64,000 bases of DNA from Mytilus trossulus (taxonomy: Eukaryota > Mollusca > Bivalvia > Mytilida > Mytilidae), in NCBI RefSeq assembly GCF_036588685.1, contig NC_086375.1, positions 37,842,566 through 37,906,565 of the forward strand. Direction: 5' to 3'. The position numbers were made by a program, and so were the translations under genes. Positions 10,562 to 23,588 of the stretch are shown here, in pieces. The first letter of the stretch is position 1, and each line of letters starts with the position of its first letter. The notes under the pieces are model-generated. The model saw only the letters and a list, made by a program, of their open reading frames with translations. It did not search any database and had not been told where the DNA came from.

Positions 10562-13500
10562 TCAGTCTACTTGTGGGTTATTCTGAAACAAATATTCCGC
10601 CTGAAAGTAGAAAAATAATTTGTTATAATAACATAATAACTAATAGGTTTTCAACACTTAATCTAAAGACATTTACAGTTATGGTAAAATATAAAAAAGA
10701 ATCAATCGTATGTTTAAGATTTCTTCATTCACAACTTTCTTTAGGACCACTGTTGAAATAATATATAGTAAGTACTCTTATTTTGAAAGTATTGGCCTAG
10801 TTATTTGATGCAATAACTAACATCATTATATTTCAGTGTAAATGGAAAGAGGTTGTCATGAGAATAAGATTGCAATTGTGGTAAGCACTGAGAAAAAAAT
10901 AGTTGAATATTTTAACGTTTCCATTTTTTTAAATTTCTTTTTACTGTTTTTTTTTTATTTTCAAAGATTTCAGGTGCCTTTAAGGTTCACACCTGCGCTC
11001 ATGCAAATGCACACTTCAACTTTTGTTAACAACAAAGTTATGTCGATTTCTCCCTTATAAACCTTATAACTTGATACACACACTAGAAACTTACCAAATA
11101 ATCTAATGGATCATCAGGTCTAGTTTTACAACAATCTATTAACCCTTGTGTTAGTGTAGGCATTACATGTTTCATTAGGTAATTCCTTAGTGGTATAGAT
11201 TGGGCCTCTAATAATTCATACTCTTCTCTCTTCACTTCATTTAGTCTTGACGTCTGAAAAATAAATAATACAATACTTCAATATAGATCAACCATCAGTT
11301 AAAAAACCTAAATATCTCCATATATAATCAGATTTCAAATTTGTACATTTTTCATTTTTAAAATCATATTTTGAACAAAATTAAAACATGCTTAGGCAAT
11401 ATTTTGACAGGTAAAAAAAAATATTCTTTCATAGAAATAAAATAATTCCATCTTGACTCTCAGATTAATTTTGTGATTAATTCTTGTTTAATTTTGGATC
11501 TTTTTTTTTTCTTTTAAAGCTGTCCATGATAAAAATTCATTCATAATGTGAAAAATTCTAAAACTAGTCATTTTGATATTCATGTATATGGCAATATGAG
11601 AAAAACGGAGTAGTATAAACGTTTGACCATGTATTCTTAAAAGCATTACAGTGACAGATTTTATTGACAGTATGTTTTTTCTGTGGTTGTGTTGATGTCT
11701 CATCCACATATACCAAACATTTCTGTTTATTCATATCTAATATCAAATCCTTTGTGAACTTTCAATTTTCATTTAAATCTTAAAAATTGGTAATCTTTGG
11801 GTCTTACCCATTCCTCTTGTCTTTGTTTTCTAAGATTAGATTCTTCTGCTTCTTTTCTTTCTCTCTCTTGTCTTTCTTCAGTTTCTTTTTTAAGTCTTGC
11901 TTCTTCTTCTTGTCGTCTCATTTCTTCTAATTCTTCAGGTGTTGGACCTGAAATTGAAATTATTTGACATAAGACATAAAGCTTTATTTAGAGTCAGAAT
12001 AAGCATTGCAAGTACAAACTGATAAGTTTAATAATCAGCAAAAAATAATGCAAGTTGTCAGGCAACAGTGATCAGCTAGTTTATGTCTGTCTAAAGGGGT
12101 TGATTACTTTAGACTTTTAAATATAATCCAACTTCTCATCGTTTTTTAATACTATATAAAATGCATTATATGAACAAAATTCTGCTTTATTTTACAGAAC
12201 ATTACAATTGATATTCCAGCTTTCTAAGTTGTGACTACAAACAAAGGACAAGTTTATTTTACTGACTGTCATGCATTGTTTTACGTACCATAATTCCTTC
12301 CTCCTCCAATAACTTTCCTCATCTTATCTACTGTATCTTTCATCATTTTAGAATCATCTTTAGTTACATCTAATTTAACAATATCAATTTCCCGTTCATC
12401 AAAATATGTCAGAACTGTATTTTCTTCATCATTATTGTCTCTGTAAGTTTTCAGTCTTCTGTTAAGTTCAGTTTCCGTGTTGTGTGTACCATGTACCACA
12501 CTCTCAGGAAGGTTCATCACACGGTTACGTAAGAACTCATCTGTGGCTTCCAGACAGAACATAAATTCTGGCATTAATTTCTTATCATAGTTCCCCTCTT
12601 TATCAGCTTCCTCTGCCTCTTCTGCATCTGTGGCTGAAAACAAATTTCCTCATATTAAAATTTGCTGACTCAGTGTTTTAATAGGTTATATGATAGTTAT
12701 TTATCAATATACAAACTATCTTGTGGACATTATAGACTTTGTGCATTTGCTAATATGTAAAACCCGTTTGATAGATAACCTTAAATTGTGAAGAAAAAAA
12801 CATTTTTATTTAAACTACCATTCAAAATCCTTTCACAAAAGATTTAAAAACTGTTAGCAGTCTTTCATTTGTATGCCCCACCTACGATAGTAGAGGGGCA
12901 TTATATTTTCTGGTCTGTGCCTCCGTTCCTTCGTCTGTCCGTCCTTCTGTCCGTTTGCTTCAGGTTAAAGTTTTTGGTCAAGGTAGTTTTTGAAGAAGTT
13001 GAAGTCCAATCAACTTGAAACTTAGTACACATGTTCCCCATGATAGGATCTTTCTAATTTTAATGCCAAATTATAGTTTTGACCCCAATTTCATGGTCCA
13101 CTGAACATAGAAAATGATAGTGCGACATTCAGGTTTAAGTTTTTGGTCAAGGTAGTTTTTGATGAAGTTAAAGTTACATCAACTTGAAACTTAGTACACA
13201 TGTTCCCTATGATATGATTTTTCTAATTTTGATTCCAAATTAAAGTTTGACCCCAATTTCACGGTCCACTAAACATAGAAAATGATAGTGCAAGTGGGGC
13301 ATCCGTGTACTATGGACACATTCTTGTTATTGGATAATTTGATCATTGATTTAAGATTTTGAAAATTTTACGACAGTAACATTGAGATTTTTTTGTTAAT
13401 CATATTGAATATTGAAATCTTACTCCTTACCATTAAACAAGCCATCTTCTTCATTCTCCACATGATCTTTCAACTTTGGAAAACCATCTAAGACAAAACC

Positions 13501-16500
13501 TTGATTCTGACATGGCATGGAATGTAATTTTTCTTTATAAAATTGCAAGACTTTAGAATCTGTCAGTTTGTTATTATTTCCAGCCATTTCCTCTTGGATC
13601 TGGTCCAGTAATTCTTGTGCTTCCTGTGCCTTGTTATCATCTTCATCCTCACCCTCCTCTTCAGTATCTGCACGTCGAGCTTGGGCTTTCTAAAAACAGA
13701 AAATAAATTAAGGTTTAAGGCACATCTTTGATTTAGTTTCTGTTTAATTCAATTTAAAACTCTTTTTTTTTCACTGTGTTTAAGACACATTGATGGCCTT
13801 TGGCTTTTTATGCTTTTTGAATGAGCTTCAACTCTTTAACACTTCCATGTTTTCATTCTCATTCTTTTTATAAAACAATTTAGAGCTTGACAATTTGTAT
13901 AGACAAGTTGTTAATTGCCCTACAGATGTTTTTGGTTTTTATTGTTGGGTTAAAATTAATTTGTCTCATTATAGATTTTTTTCTAAAACTGAGCAGTTAT
14001 AATGAAACTTGTAACTTTAAATTTCTTACCAGATCATCAATAGCTTGATCAATAACATCTTTGATTTTGATATGATGTAACTTGTAGAATTCACAAAGCT
14101 GTTGAATAACAGTTGTCTTTCCTGAAGCTGGAGGACCTAATACACAGATTCTCAATGGCTGAAACGAAATAATTTTACAATTATTGAATTAAACAAATCA
14201 ATGTATCACATGTAAATCAGATTCTAATACTTTATTTTGTGCGACACTTAATATCTTCACTTCTGCGAGTTAAATTTTCAAAGAAAATACTTGATACAGG
14301 AAAAATAAATATTTGCAACATGTATGGATATGGATTTATGATGCATACAAAATTTTAAAAACTCTACATAATATCAATTTTCCTGTTAAACCACAACTGA
14401 CTGCAAAATATGATAATTTATTGTCCAACAAGTTTTCATTTATTATTATTTTAAAATTAATAATAAGTACCTGAAGTTTTCTTGAATCTTTGTATTCTTT
14501 GATAGTCTGCATGATGTTATCTACCATTCCAGATTCTGATACCCAGCTGATTCTCATGTTTTCCTTTACATTAACAGCATCCATTCTAAGGTTTACTAGC
14601 AACATGTCAAAATCTGCTTGCTGAAAATTAAACATAAAATTTATTATAAATTATCTGTGTGACATAGCCAATAACAGTTAGACATATTCTTCAGTCTAAT
14701 ATGTATTCATTTAAATGAATGAAATCTTCATTTCAAATTAATTTCTACAAAAACATAGCTAAATTCTTCATTTTACTGAATGAATATTGATAAAGAATTG
14801 GTGTTACTGATGTAGAAGAGCTGTTACTTGAAATTGTAAGACTAAATTTCTCTTCTGTTTTACATTGAAAAAAATATATTTTAAAGACATGGCGTACAGA
14901 ATGATATGAGCATTTGTAGCATATTTATTTACTTTTTGCAGATAAAAACTTTTGAAAATTATGTGTCAACAGTACTTATTCAAATTATCTCCCTTAGAGC
15001 TTACCTCAATATCTTTATTCAACAAAGCCTCTTCCTTGGTAATTGATTTCACTTTTCCTGTTCCCAGATTTGAGCTAACAGCCTGCAATTACACAACAAA
15101 ATAGGGTTAAATTCAGTAATTTATAATTAATAATAGTCTAAAAGTATAGAAAATCAAATTATATATTAATACTGTTAAAATTTGAACACAAAATCTAACT
15201 TAAATTTAGAAACAACATAAAACATGAGAAAGTTCTGTTATTAACTAGAAGAGGGTTTTTACTTCCAAAAAATAAAGTAAAATTTAACCATCAATTGACA
15301 TACACTATGACCAAATAAGGCTATAAAGTAAATATTGTAAATATTTTTTCCTGTAAATTCTATAATTTATTTTTAAAAAAGTATACATACTTTGACAATT
15401 TCAAACAGAGTGTTGTTGGAATCATCCTTTGCAATCAGATATCTCACTTTCGGTCGACTATCTGCAATATTTTGAATTACCCTGAAATAAAAATATAAAT
15501 ATAGTCAATATCTACATTTCCTGCTTCATATGTGTTAAAAATGCTCATTCTTGATTTATCTCTTTTACTATACTCACCTTCCATTGCTGTATTTTGTATA
15601 AAAAAGAGAAGAGGTCTTTAAATGCAGTAAAAAGTATGCATAAATTCTTAAATATAACCATAGTTTAAAGCTTCAATGTTTAATAAGTGCAAATATTTCT
15701 ACAGTCAGGGCAATCAGAGAGTATAATGGTTATAATGGCTTCAGGTTTATCACAAGGAAAAATCAACAACAAGGGAAAAAAAATTTGATATATGGTTTTA
15801 ACGTAAATATGTACATTGAATCAGGACAAAAGAGGGAAAGAAATCATCTACTAATACCTACCCTGCTAAATCTTTGATGTGGATTGTAGGTATGACATTC
15901 TGTCCATCTCCAAAACATAAAAGTTGAGGTGCATTGTGCCAGGCAGACTGAAAGTGTCAAATGTGAATAGTGATAATGTGGACAATAATATTATTACAGC
16001 TGAATTAAACTAAACAAAAATCTATCTATTTACACATGACATGATGTGACATTGTCTTTTTTAAAAATGATGTCTAGATTAAAGCCAGTCCCTATATATA
16101 CACAGGGTTTCCCCTGGGTCAATAATTTTTTTTGCCACCTCTTTCCCCAAAACAATATATTTTTCGCCACTTAATTATTTTTTTCGCCAAGTAACATTAC
16201 TATATTTTTCGTTTAAAATTTACCTTTTTCTCAACCCCCCCCCCCCCCCTTTCCCTTAAATAATGTGATTTTGCCCAATTGTGTCTATGAATATTGTCTC
16301 AAACTTAAAAGGGAAAAATATTCATTGTACTTTAAATAACTTTTCTAAATGAGGGGGCCACTATACTTTTAATAATAAAGAAGATATAAGTCCTGGAAAA
16401 TAACAAAACTAATGGACATATTTTGATATATAATACCAGTATAGTTCGTAGGGAAAGAGTCTTTAAAAGAAAAATACTGATATGCTCTTTTGTACTAAGA

Positions 16501-19500
16501 CGTGTTTTTTACAACAAAACAAAAGCTTTTATCACATGAAATTAATCCCTCATTGCATGTGTAGTCATAACATTGAAGGGCTACTCTCGTTCGAGGGGTT
16601 GTTCCCAACCTCTTGGATAGATTTCTTCATAACGACAGTTTTCTTTTCTTGACCATCGTAAATGAAAAAGTTAAGACTTAAAACTATGCGTAAAACACGT
16701 GTTTCACTCAAATGACTTTTTAAAGTAGTCTCCCTAATCAATTACCAATATTAAAGTCAAAGGATAATTTAAAAAGTTTAAAATCGGAGATTTTTCATGC
16801 TTTTTGACGATTTTTCGTCACAACAGCTTTCTTTTCTAAACTATCTTTAAAAGGAGAGGAGACGTCAAAAGTTTGCTTCAAACACGTGCGTCGCAAAGTG
16901 GTAAATAAATTATGTATGTGACATTTAGCGGAAGCCATTTATCCATATCATTTTATCAAACAATTCAATCAACACCTTTATTAATTAGTCCTTTGTTGTC
17001 GATAGCTATAAAATGCAATCAGCTGATTATTGATTTGCTGTCCAAATCTTAATGAGGTTAAGGTGAATTCCGAGTATTGTCTGATCGCGTAAAGTCCCAG
17101 AAACTTGAAAAAAAGTAAATAAACAAGATGGAGGAAAATAAATCGTTTTATATATTTCTTTCGCCAAATTCTTTCGCAAATGACGAATTTTTATCGCCAG
17201 AGTTATTATTTTTTCGCAAATTGCGAAAATGGCGACCGCCAGCGGAAACCCTGTATACATGTAGCAGTGATAGACTACATGTATTAGTAATGCCCTCAAT
17301 ATGATATTAAAAAATAATTAGAAAAATTTGTGACAGATATATACATAGTACAATTTCGTACACATTTAAATCTATGTATAAACATGTTACATCTCACAAA
17401 CATGTTTAACCCCGCCGCATTTTTGCGCCTGTCCCAAGTCAGGAGCATCTGGCCTTTGTTAGTCTTGTATTATTTTAATTTTAGTTTCTTGTGTACAATT
17501 TGGAAATTAGTATGGCGTTCATTATCACTGAACTGTATATATTTGTTTAGGGGCCACCTGAAGGACGTCTCCAGGTGGGGGAATTTCTCGCTACATTGAA
17601 GACCTGTTGATGACCTTCTGCTGTTGTTTTTTATTTGGTCGGGTTGTTGTCTCTTTGACACATTCCCCATTTCCATTCTCAATTTTATAGATATAATATT
17701 ACAATGTATGTAATGAATATATATTTAATGATGCTAGCTTTCTCTTCAACAATCAATATATTAAATTCTTTAAAAACAATGAAATATAGATATAAGTTTG
17801 AATTATGATTACTTACTTTGAACAAGTAATGGAAAATGGATTCCTCAGCACCATATGTCAAAGCAGATGCCACTACATATGTCACCAACTTAGCTTTGTT
17901 CTACAAAATATAACAGAACCATTTATTTGACATGATTTTTTGTTTATGCATAGGAAATTCATTCTACTACTGTCAAGTTCTAATTTTCCTTTATAGAAAG
18001 AATGTTTCATTTGGGAATTGTATATTTGAAAATAAAAATATGTCCCATTGAGAAAATAAAAATACACATGAAATAAAGCATTCAGGTATGAGTAACATCA
18101 ACAATTCAATCTTTGATAGAATAAAAGGAAATTTCTGGAGACGTAAAAATATATTTTGCTGATCATGAGCTAAATAAAAAAAATTCAAAAGTTTCTATGT
18201 AACAACTTACAGTTTTTCCCAGTTTGATAACGGTTTTCTCAGCACTGATATGTTCTTTGAAGTTAGGATGTGGTTTCCTCCTCCTATAGTCATCTTCTGT
18301 GAATGGGATCTCTGGATCATCCTATAAACAACAAACATATCATTTTTATTCTCAATATATAAAGTTCACTATACAAACTTACGTTATACTGTACATAAAT
18401 ATTATCACTAAATATCTATTTTGAGTGTTGCTATTTTTTTCTTTATAATTTGTTCAATTTAAAGAGTTCATGTATAATCTATTCAGACTGTTCAAGTTGT
18501 TAGAAGAAAAGAATCATTTTATTAAGATAATGCAAGATCATTCCTATCAGTAGGTTATTCTTATGCATATTTGTATATACAACATCTAAAACTATGGTTG
18601 ACTCCAAAGCTTCATTTGAAGGTCACAATAAATGTTTCTCTTGCATTATCTTATAAAGTAATAAAATGTTTCTCTTGCATTATCTTAAAAAGTAATAGCT
18701 TTAAAATTAGCACCATTTTTACTGGTTCAAAAAATGACTCCAAAGCTTCATTTGAAGGTCACAATAAATGTTTCTCTTGCATTATCTTATAAAGTAATAA
18801 AATGTTTCTCTTGCATAATCTTATAAAGTAATAAAATGTTTCTCTTGCATTATCTTATAAAGTAATAAAATGTTTCTCTTGCATTATCTTAAAAAGTAAT
18901 AGCTTTTAAATTAGCACCATTTTTACTGGTTCAAAAAAAGGGTCATAAAATTAATTATTACTTGATCAAAATTATACATGTAGTAACAAATACCTGATTT
19001 TTGTATTTCAGTGTACCAAAATTATCTGAAAATTCACTTTTTGCTTGATCACAATAGTAACCAATAAATACTTACAGGATCCAAAGATTTACTTTTAGCC
19101 CAGGTCATCACAGAAGATATCAATATAAACATCTTTGGTTTCTCTATTTTGTCTAGGTCTGAGTGAATCTCTGAAAAATATAAAATAAATTGATTAATCA
19201 TTTTTTAAACAAAATTTAGAGCAAGTGAACATTCCAATTTTCTAACATAAAGTATAAAAACTTCTGAAAATTATCAAAACCACAAGAAGGTATTTATGAC
19301 ATTGACATTATAATCTGAAACAGTGTCTGTGCCAGAGAATTTGTTCCTTTGAAACCATCTCAATGTTCATATTCATTTTTCTCTGTGACTTGACTATGTG
19401 TACGGTTTATGATATCATATATCTTCCTTATATTGTAACTGTAATCCCCTTCCCTCTCATGAATATGACCCACTGAAATTTGTTTTAATATAAGCAACAT

Positions 19501-21184
19501 GACGGGTGCCACATGTGGAGCAGGATCTGCTTATCCTTCCAGGACACCTGAGATCACTCCCAGTTTTTGGTGGGGTTCATGTTGCTTATTCTTTAGTTTT
19601 ATATGTTGTTTCATGTGTACTTTTGTTTGTCTGTTTGTCTTTTTTCATTTAAAAGCCATGGCGTTGTCAGTTTATTTTTGATTTATGAGTTTGACATTCC
19701 CTTTGGTTCATTGTATCTTTTGTCCCTCTTTTATGAGAAAAAAGATCATTCATACCTGATACTGCCCAGACTGCCTCATCTATCTGGTCAGGGTCCTGTG
19801 TAATGTCATACACTATCACATCACACTCTACTAGCTGTTCATATAACTGGTCCTTATTCTCAAACTGAAATTAAATAAACATTGAAATATATTATCACAT
19901 ACATTAAAATTCTATGCAAAATATTGTTTTAAAAAGTGTTTTTTTTTTAAATCTTTTTTAAGTAACAAAGATATCGAGTCAATGAATATCTAATAAATTT
20001 GAACTACTCTAGTATATATGTACTAACTTCAGACTTAATGATTTATTGCATAAAATAATTATTTGAACAAACCCTGGTTACTCTCCATAAGATCTCAATG
20101 TCTTTATTTGTAAACATCATTGTGCACAGAGACAATATGAATTTCTGTTAAGAAAAAGAATATTTGCATTATTTAAGAAATTAGACTTATAACATAATGA
20201 TAAAATGTGTGTGTTACATATTCCATTATTTTGTATATTACTAACATTGATGACTTCCTTGACAAACTCTGGTTTTGTTGTCTCTGCATCTTTGACAGTA
20301 CCAACAATTTCATAGCATCCTTCTTTTGGTAGTGCAATAATAGAACTGCTAGTTGATCTGGCATCATCTTCTTCTTCTGGCTCTTCTAAAGATGCACCTA
20401 CTACGCATCTAGATAAAAACTGTAATGATAAAAAATATCAGTATCTGACAGATTACAATAGAATGACATTTATTAACCAATAGACTGGAACAAATGCATC
20501 ATTTTTATAATATCTAAAGTAGGAAAGGTTAAAATATCAGGAAAGAAGAATATTTTAGAAATTCAGCACTAGTGTAATATATTATGAATAAACTGACTCT
20601 ATTCATAAAGAGGAACATGCATGAGGGGGATAGGACCTTTATCGGGACTCCGGGATCGAGTGTTTTTAAGCTCAGGATTTCAGGATTGACCATTTCAGGA
20701 TCTGGGAATTCTTTTTTCAATTTTCGGGACTTCGGGATTTCGTGTTTTTAAGTCCGGGATTTCGGGATCTCATGTTTTTAAGCCCGGGATTTCGGGATCA
20801 GGACCCCTCCTACCCCCTCTCATGCATGAATCATTAAAATTTTTAAAATACTAGAATAACACCAAATTTTCAGTGTAAGCTACCCAACAGAAACAAATAA
20901 ATTTGGGTACTTTTTAATTACTTAAGTTTAACACAAATATCATTATTATGGTAAGCAAAGAAATATTCGGTAAGAAATATAGTTCAAGTAAATGACTAAA
21001 ATGTATTTTATAGAGGGCTTGCAGTTTCAACAATATTGACAATAATACTGATTTTCAAAAACAACGTTTATAAATTTATACAATCTGCATTTACCTTTGA
21101 TAAATTCTTTCCGTGGTAAGCATCCACCTGGTTAATAAACATGCGTTTACTTTTAGGTTTCTCTGCATCATCTTGAAAAGCCAT
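10562..21184 (-). CDS. AK7: Adenylate kinase 7 (axonemal/ciliary adenylate kinase), sixteen exons
   Basis: Exons in transcript order: 21184-21095, 20419-20246, 19864-19756, 19170-19076, 18321-18211, 17900-17817, 15947-15862, 15481-15391, 15082-15005, 14620-14471, 14158-14030, 13689-13431, 12633-12289, 11947-11808, 11253-11095, 10600-10562. Total 2139 nt, 712 residues, against about 723 in human AK7. All junctions are GT-AG and in frame. Residues 31-300 form the Rossmann-like N-terminal part of AK7 ([73 protein letters not shown]). The kinase domain follows: Walker [10 protein letters not shown] at 364-372, an acidic insert near 409-418, and [11 protein letters not shown] with DGFPK at 467-471. 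A charged coiled coil (about 610-660) leads to a C-terminal Dpy-30 motif ([19 protein letters not shown] to AEYLFQNNP). The enzyme interconverts 2 ADP and ATP plus AMP; AK7 proteins act in motile cilia and flagella, where Dpy-30 motifs dock to axonemal partners. Confidence 0.96.
12875..13329 (+). repeat. Mussel dispersed repeat (tatgccccacctacgatagt family), copy 1
   Basis: Starts with tatgccccacctacgatagt and ends gtggggcatccgtgtactat...cattcttg; gccccac and gtggggc are mirrored at the two ends. The interior contains a tandem pair of about 130-bp units (ggttaaagtttttggtcaag, acttagtacacatgttccc). Relatives in the same orientation lie at 42914-43502 and 63130-63554. It sits in AK7 intron 12. 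Confidence 0.7.
16103..17253. mobile_element. 1.15-kb non-autonomous hAT-like element in AK7 intron 6
   Basis: The left end CAGGGTTTCCCCTGG and the inverted right end CAGGGTTTCCGCTGG match at 14 of 15 bases; CAGGGTT-type ends are typical of hAT elements. Flanks share tataca on both sides, shorter than the expected 8-bp duplication. Subterminal words such as tcgcca recur near both ends. It carries a run of 15 C at 16235-16249. No transposase frame; the minus-strand open frame at its right end is not convincing. Confidence 0.6.
17391..17687 (+). repeat. Mussel dispersed repeat (accccgccgcatttttgcgc family), intact copy
   Basis: Runs from atctcacaaacatgtttaac through ttgtctctttgacacattcc to ctcaatttta. 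This is the uninterrupted version of 35162-35912 and supplies its empty site at gtatatatttgtttagg (near 17537). The open frames over it on both strands are repeat-derived. Confidence 0.7.
18599..18941. repeat. Composite tandem repeat in AK7 intron 4
   Basis: Two large units (about 140 and 200 bp), each beginning gactccaaagcttcatttga and ending aattagcaccatttttactg, are arranged head to tail. Inside each is a smaller 34-bp unit (aaatgtttctcttgcattat...) repeated twice in the first and four times in the second. The small units are nearly identical, so expansion is recent. The open frame across it is periodic, not a gene. Confidence 0.8.
19490..19740 (+). repeat. Dispersed repeat in AK7 intron 3
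   Basis: Contains gggtgccacatgtggagcag, catggcgttgtcagtttatt and tgagtttgacattccctttg, sequence I associate with dispersed mussel repeats. It ends just before AK7 exon 3. Its open frames (two overlapping, Cys- and Phe-rich) are repeat-derived. Confidence 0.45.
20073..20144 (-). other. Possible cassette exon in AK7 intron 2
   Basis: A strong acceptor (a pyrimidine-rich tract ending AACAG) precedes 72 nt without a stop, followed by GTTTGT. Both ends are in phase 0, exactly like the flanking exons, so inclusion would insert 24 residues (starting [10 protein letters not shown], ending ILWRVTR). Other AK7 proteins have no residues here: joining exon 2 directly to exon 3 gives the expected length. 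It may be an exonised repeat or a decoy; the donor is weak. Confidence 0.25.
20623..20821 (-). repeat. TCCCGA-rich dispersed repeat, copy 2
   Basis: Reverse-strand relative of 1964-2165, in AK7 intron 1. It starts GAGGGGGATAGGACC and ends ggacccctcctaccccctct, so the outer about 20 bp are imperfectly inverted. The flanks carry atgcatga on both sides in inverted arrangement. The minus-strand open frame here is the counterpart of the Pro-rich frame in copy 1. Confidence 0.65.
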
Positions 21185-21948
21185 TTTCGTGCTTTGTTGT
21201 TGCTAAGGAAATGAACGGAAGACAACTCCGAATTTGTTATGTATGTTAAAAGTTCGATAACTCTTCAACGACAAAAAAATCAAAGCTCTAAAAGTACAGT
21301 TGGACATCGTTATTTCTTGATTAGACATTAGACAATACACTATACAAATCCTTGAATACACCCAGAAAAATGTGATAATGTCATTGATATAATATTATAT
21401 TTTTTTAAATGCAAATTTTAACAAAATAACTTTTTCATGACATTTTTACTTTTGGTGTTTGAAATGTTATTTTGAACAGTTTCTGTCGCAGGCACCAGAC
21501 AAATCATTGCATTTGTTTTTAAATTTAAATCAGTTTTAAAAGGTTATGAATAAAATTAAAACTTTAAATTGTGTGCCACAGTTTTATATGAATAAAGTTA
21601 ATTATGACAAGATAAATGAACAGACCAACGTGTAGTGACAATGAAACATCAACAGAATTTGATTATGCAACGTCATTTGCCAATCATGTTTAAGGCCGCA
21701 ACGTCAACTGCTAACAAAATTGCCGAGTGCCATTGAGTACAATTTCATGCCATAAATGTTTCCCATGAACTGCATTGCCAAAGAATTGACTGAAGGAAAA
21801 CATGTAAAGCCCTCAAGTTCCAACCGTATAATTGCCAAAACCAATTAATGGGTTGAACAAATGTACAATCTGAAGGTGTAAAACAGAACCCCAAAAATGT
21901 CAGACAGAATTTGTTGACATTTCTGACAATCATTTTGGCGTTAGCAAC
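21185..21948 (-). promoter_or_regulatory. AK7 upstream region with possible RFX (X-box-like) half sites
   Basis: Immediately upstream of the AK7 ATG is gttgctaaggaaat (21199-21212), which matches the left half of the X-box consensus GTNRCC-RGYAAC well and the right half poorly. A further half site, agcaac, lies at 21943-21948. RFX factors and FOXJ1 control many motile-cilium genes. No TATA box or start site can be assigned. Confidence 0.25.
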
Positions 21949-23436
21949 AGGCAGTCATCGTCACTTTTGACGTTGTCACATTCATTCACAAATAACGCAA
22001 AAAAAACAAACTTATGTTGCGTTTTAAAGTCGTTCAGTATACTATATCGAGACCTATGTATTTGTCTATGCGATATGGGTTGTGCTTTGATAGTTGAATA
22101 ATGAACCAGAGTCCTATACTTAGGGGGTAGGAGCTCGGAGTCCCCTTTGTGGAGCTACATTGAAGGTACATGCATATATCTTTAATCTGTTCCACACCAC
22201 TTGAACCGTTGCATAGTGTGGAAGCCCCGACATTTCCTCTGCCGCGAAATGGTGACCCTTCGTTTATAACTATGTCATTTGTCTCTGTGGTGAAGTTGTC
22301 TCTTTGTCATACATAGCACATATTCTCCTTGTTACATTATTCATCTCTAGTGTATCGGAAAAAAAATCATATACGTATTTCTTTTTTTATGTTAACCAAT
22401 TAAACATTATTGTTTCACCAAACATTCTCCTAGTTTTTGTTGTTAAAAAGAAAAATATTCCCTGACTGTATATTAAACTTCACGCCTTTCTTATAACAAA
22501 TTTTCCTATACACTTCGCTTTTCATTGTAGATTACGACAAATAGCAATAAGCTATTCGTTACATTATATTTTTATTTGTAAAACGAGCAATCATAACTTT
22601 TGCAAACCTGTATATGAACCATCATGAATTACTCCTGGTAAACCCCAATAAAGGTATAATGATACATTAATATATACAAAAAATATACAGATTATTCATT
22701 AAAATATGAAGTGGTAAGTTAAGCAAAAAGTCTGGAAAAACGTCATCATTCACACATGGTTACAAGTGTGGACACATATCAGTGTGGATAGTATGTTTGG
22801 AAGTTTGGCATTGTTTTCTGGAAAAAAAAATTAGTTCTCTGGTTTATATAATTATAGTTAATTATTAGTTTATTTGGCTATGAACTATTTTTTTAAAGTA
22901 ACTGTAAGTAGTCTCATATCGATTTTTTTGTATCCCTAATTGTTTTTATGTTACAACTGGCACATGGACTTGAGTGTGTAGATAAAGATAGTATCTTTTG
23001 TTAGCTTGCTTGCTAGACGGTCTAGATTTTCATGTTTGATCAGTAAAACGAAAATTTAAATTGAAATGGGTGTTGCTTTATTATACTTTAGTTTAGGCTA
23101 CATAAAAAAAGGGATTTCTATCCAAAAAAAATATGAAAAGACAACAATAGCTGTAAAAATCTTAATGATATAAAACAATTTGATGATGCCATGCAGTTGC
23201 TAATTTTTTCCCCCGTGTTGCAATTTTTCATATCCATAAAGTACGTCTTACAAAATAAAAAAATAATCTCATGAATCTACAAGTTCCCGATTCCACAACG
23301 GTTATCTACGTAATGTCATTATGCCTGTCCTATAAAAAAATAGATCAAAACTGTTGAACATCTTTATAAACATTTACAAATGTAAATATGAATTATGCCA
23401 TTCTAAAATCACAACAAAGGGATACAATATCTACTT
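21949..23436. other. Spacer with one dispersed-repeat fragment
   Basis: 22110-22330 (taggagctcggagtccccttt through gttgtctctttgtcatacat) resembles the family that ends in ttgtctctttgacacattcc. Nothing else in this stretch could be assigned. Confidence 0.4.
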
Positions 23437-23588
23437 AGACAATATACGTATAGTGTCTTGAAATATGAAATTTATTTGTATGAGGCTTAGACTCAACGGG
23501 AAAATGCGAGGTTATACCGAGCATTTTCCCGTTTCGTGCCGAATACAAATAAATTGCATATTTCAAGACACTATACGTATATTGTCTT
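23437..23588. repeat. 152-bp near-perfect palindrome
   Basis: The outer arms of about 45 bp run from agacaatatacgtatagtgt and back to acactatacgtatattgtct, with a single obvious mismatch (gaaat versus gcaat). Inner words gggaaaatgc and gcattttccc also pair. The centre is around gaggttataccga. It can form a long hairpin or cruciform. A smaller inverted pair, ataaagcttacgt and acgtaaagctttat, follows at about 23926-23962. Confidence 0.75.

Noticed and set aside
17027-17299. 90-codon minus-strand frame
   Set aside because: Straddles the right end of the hAT-like element and its flank.
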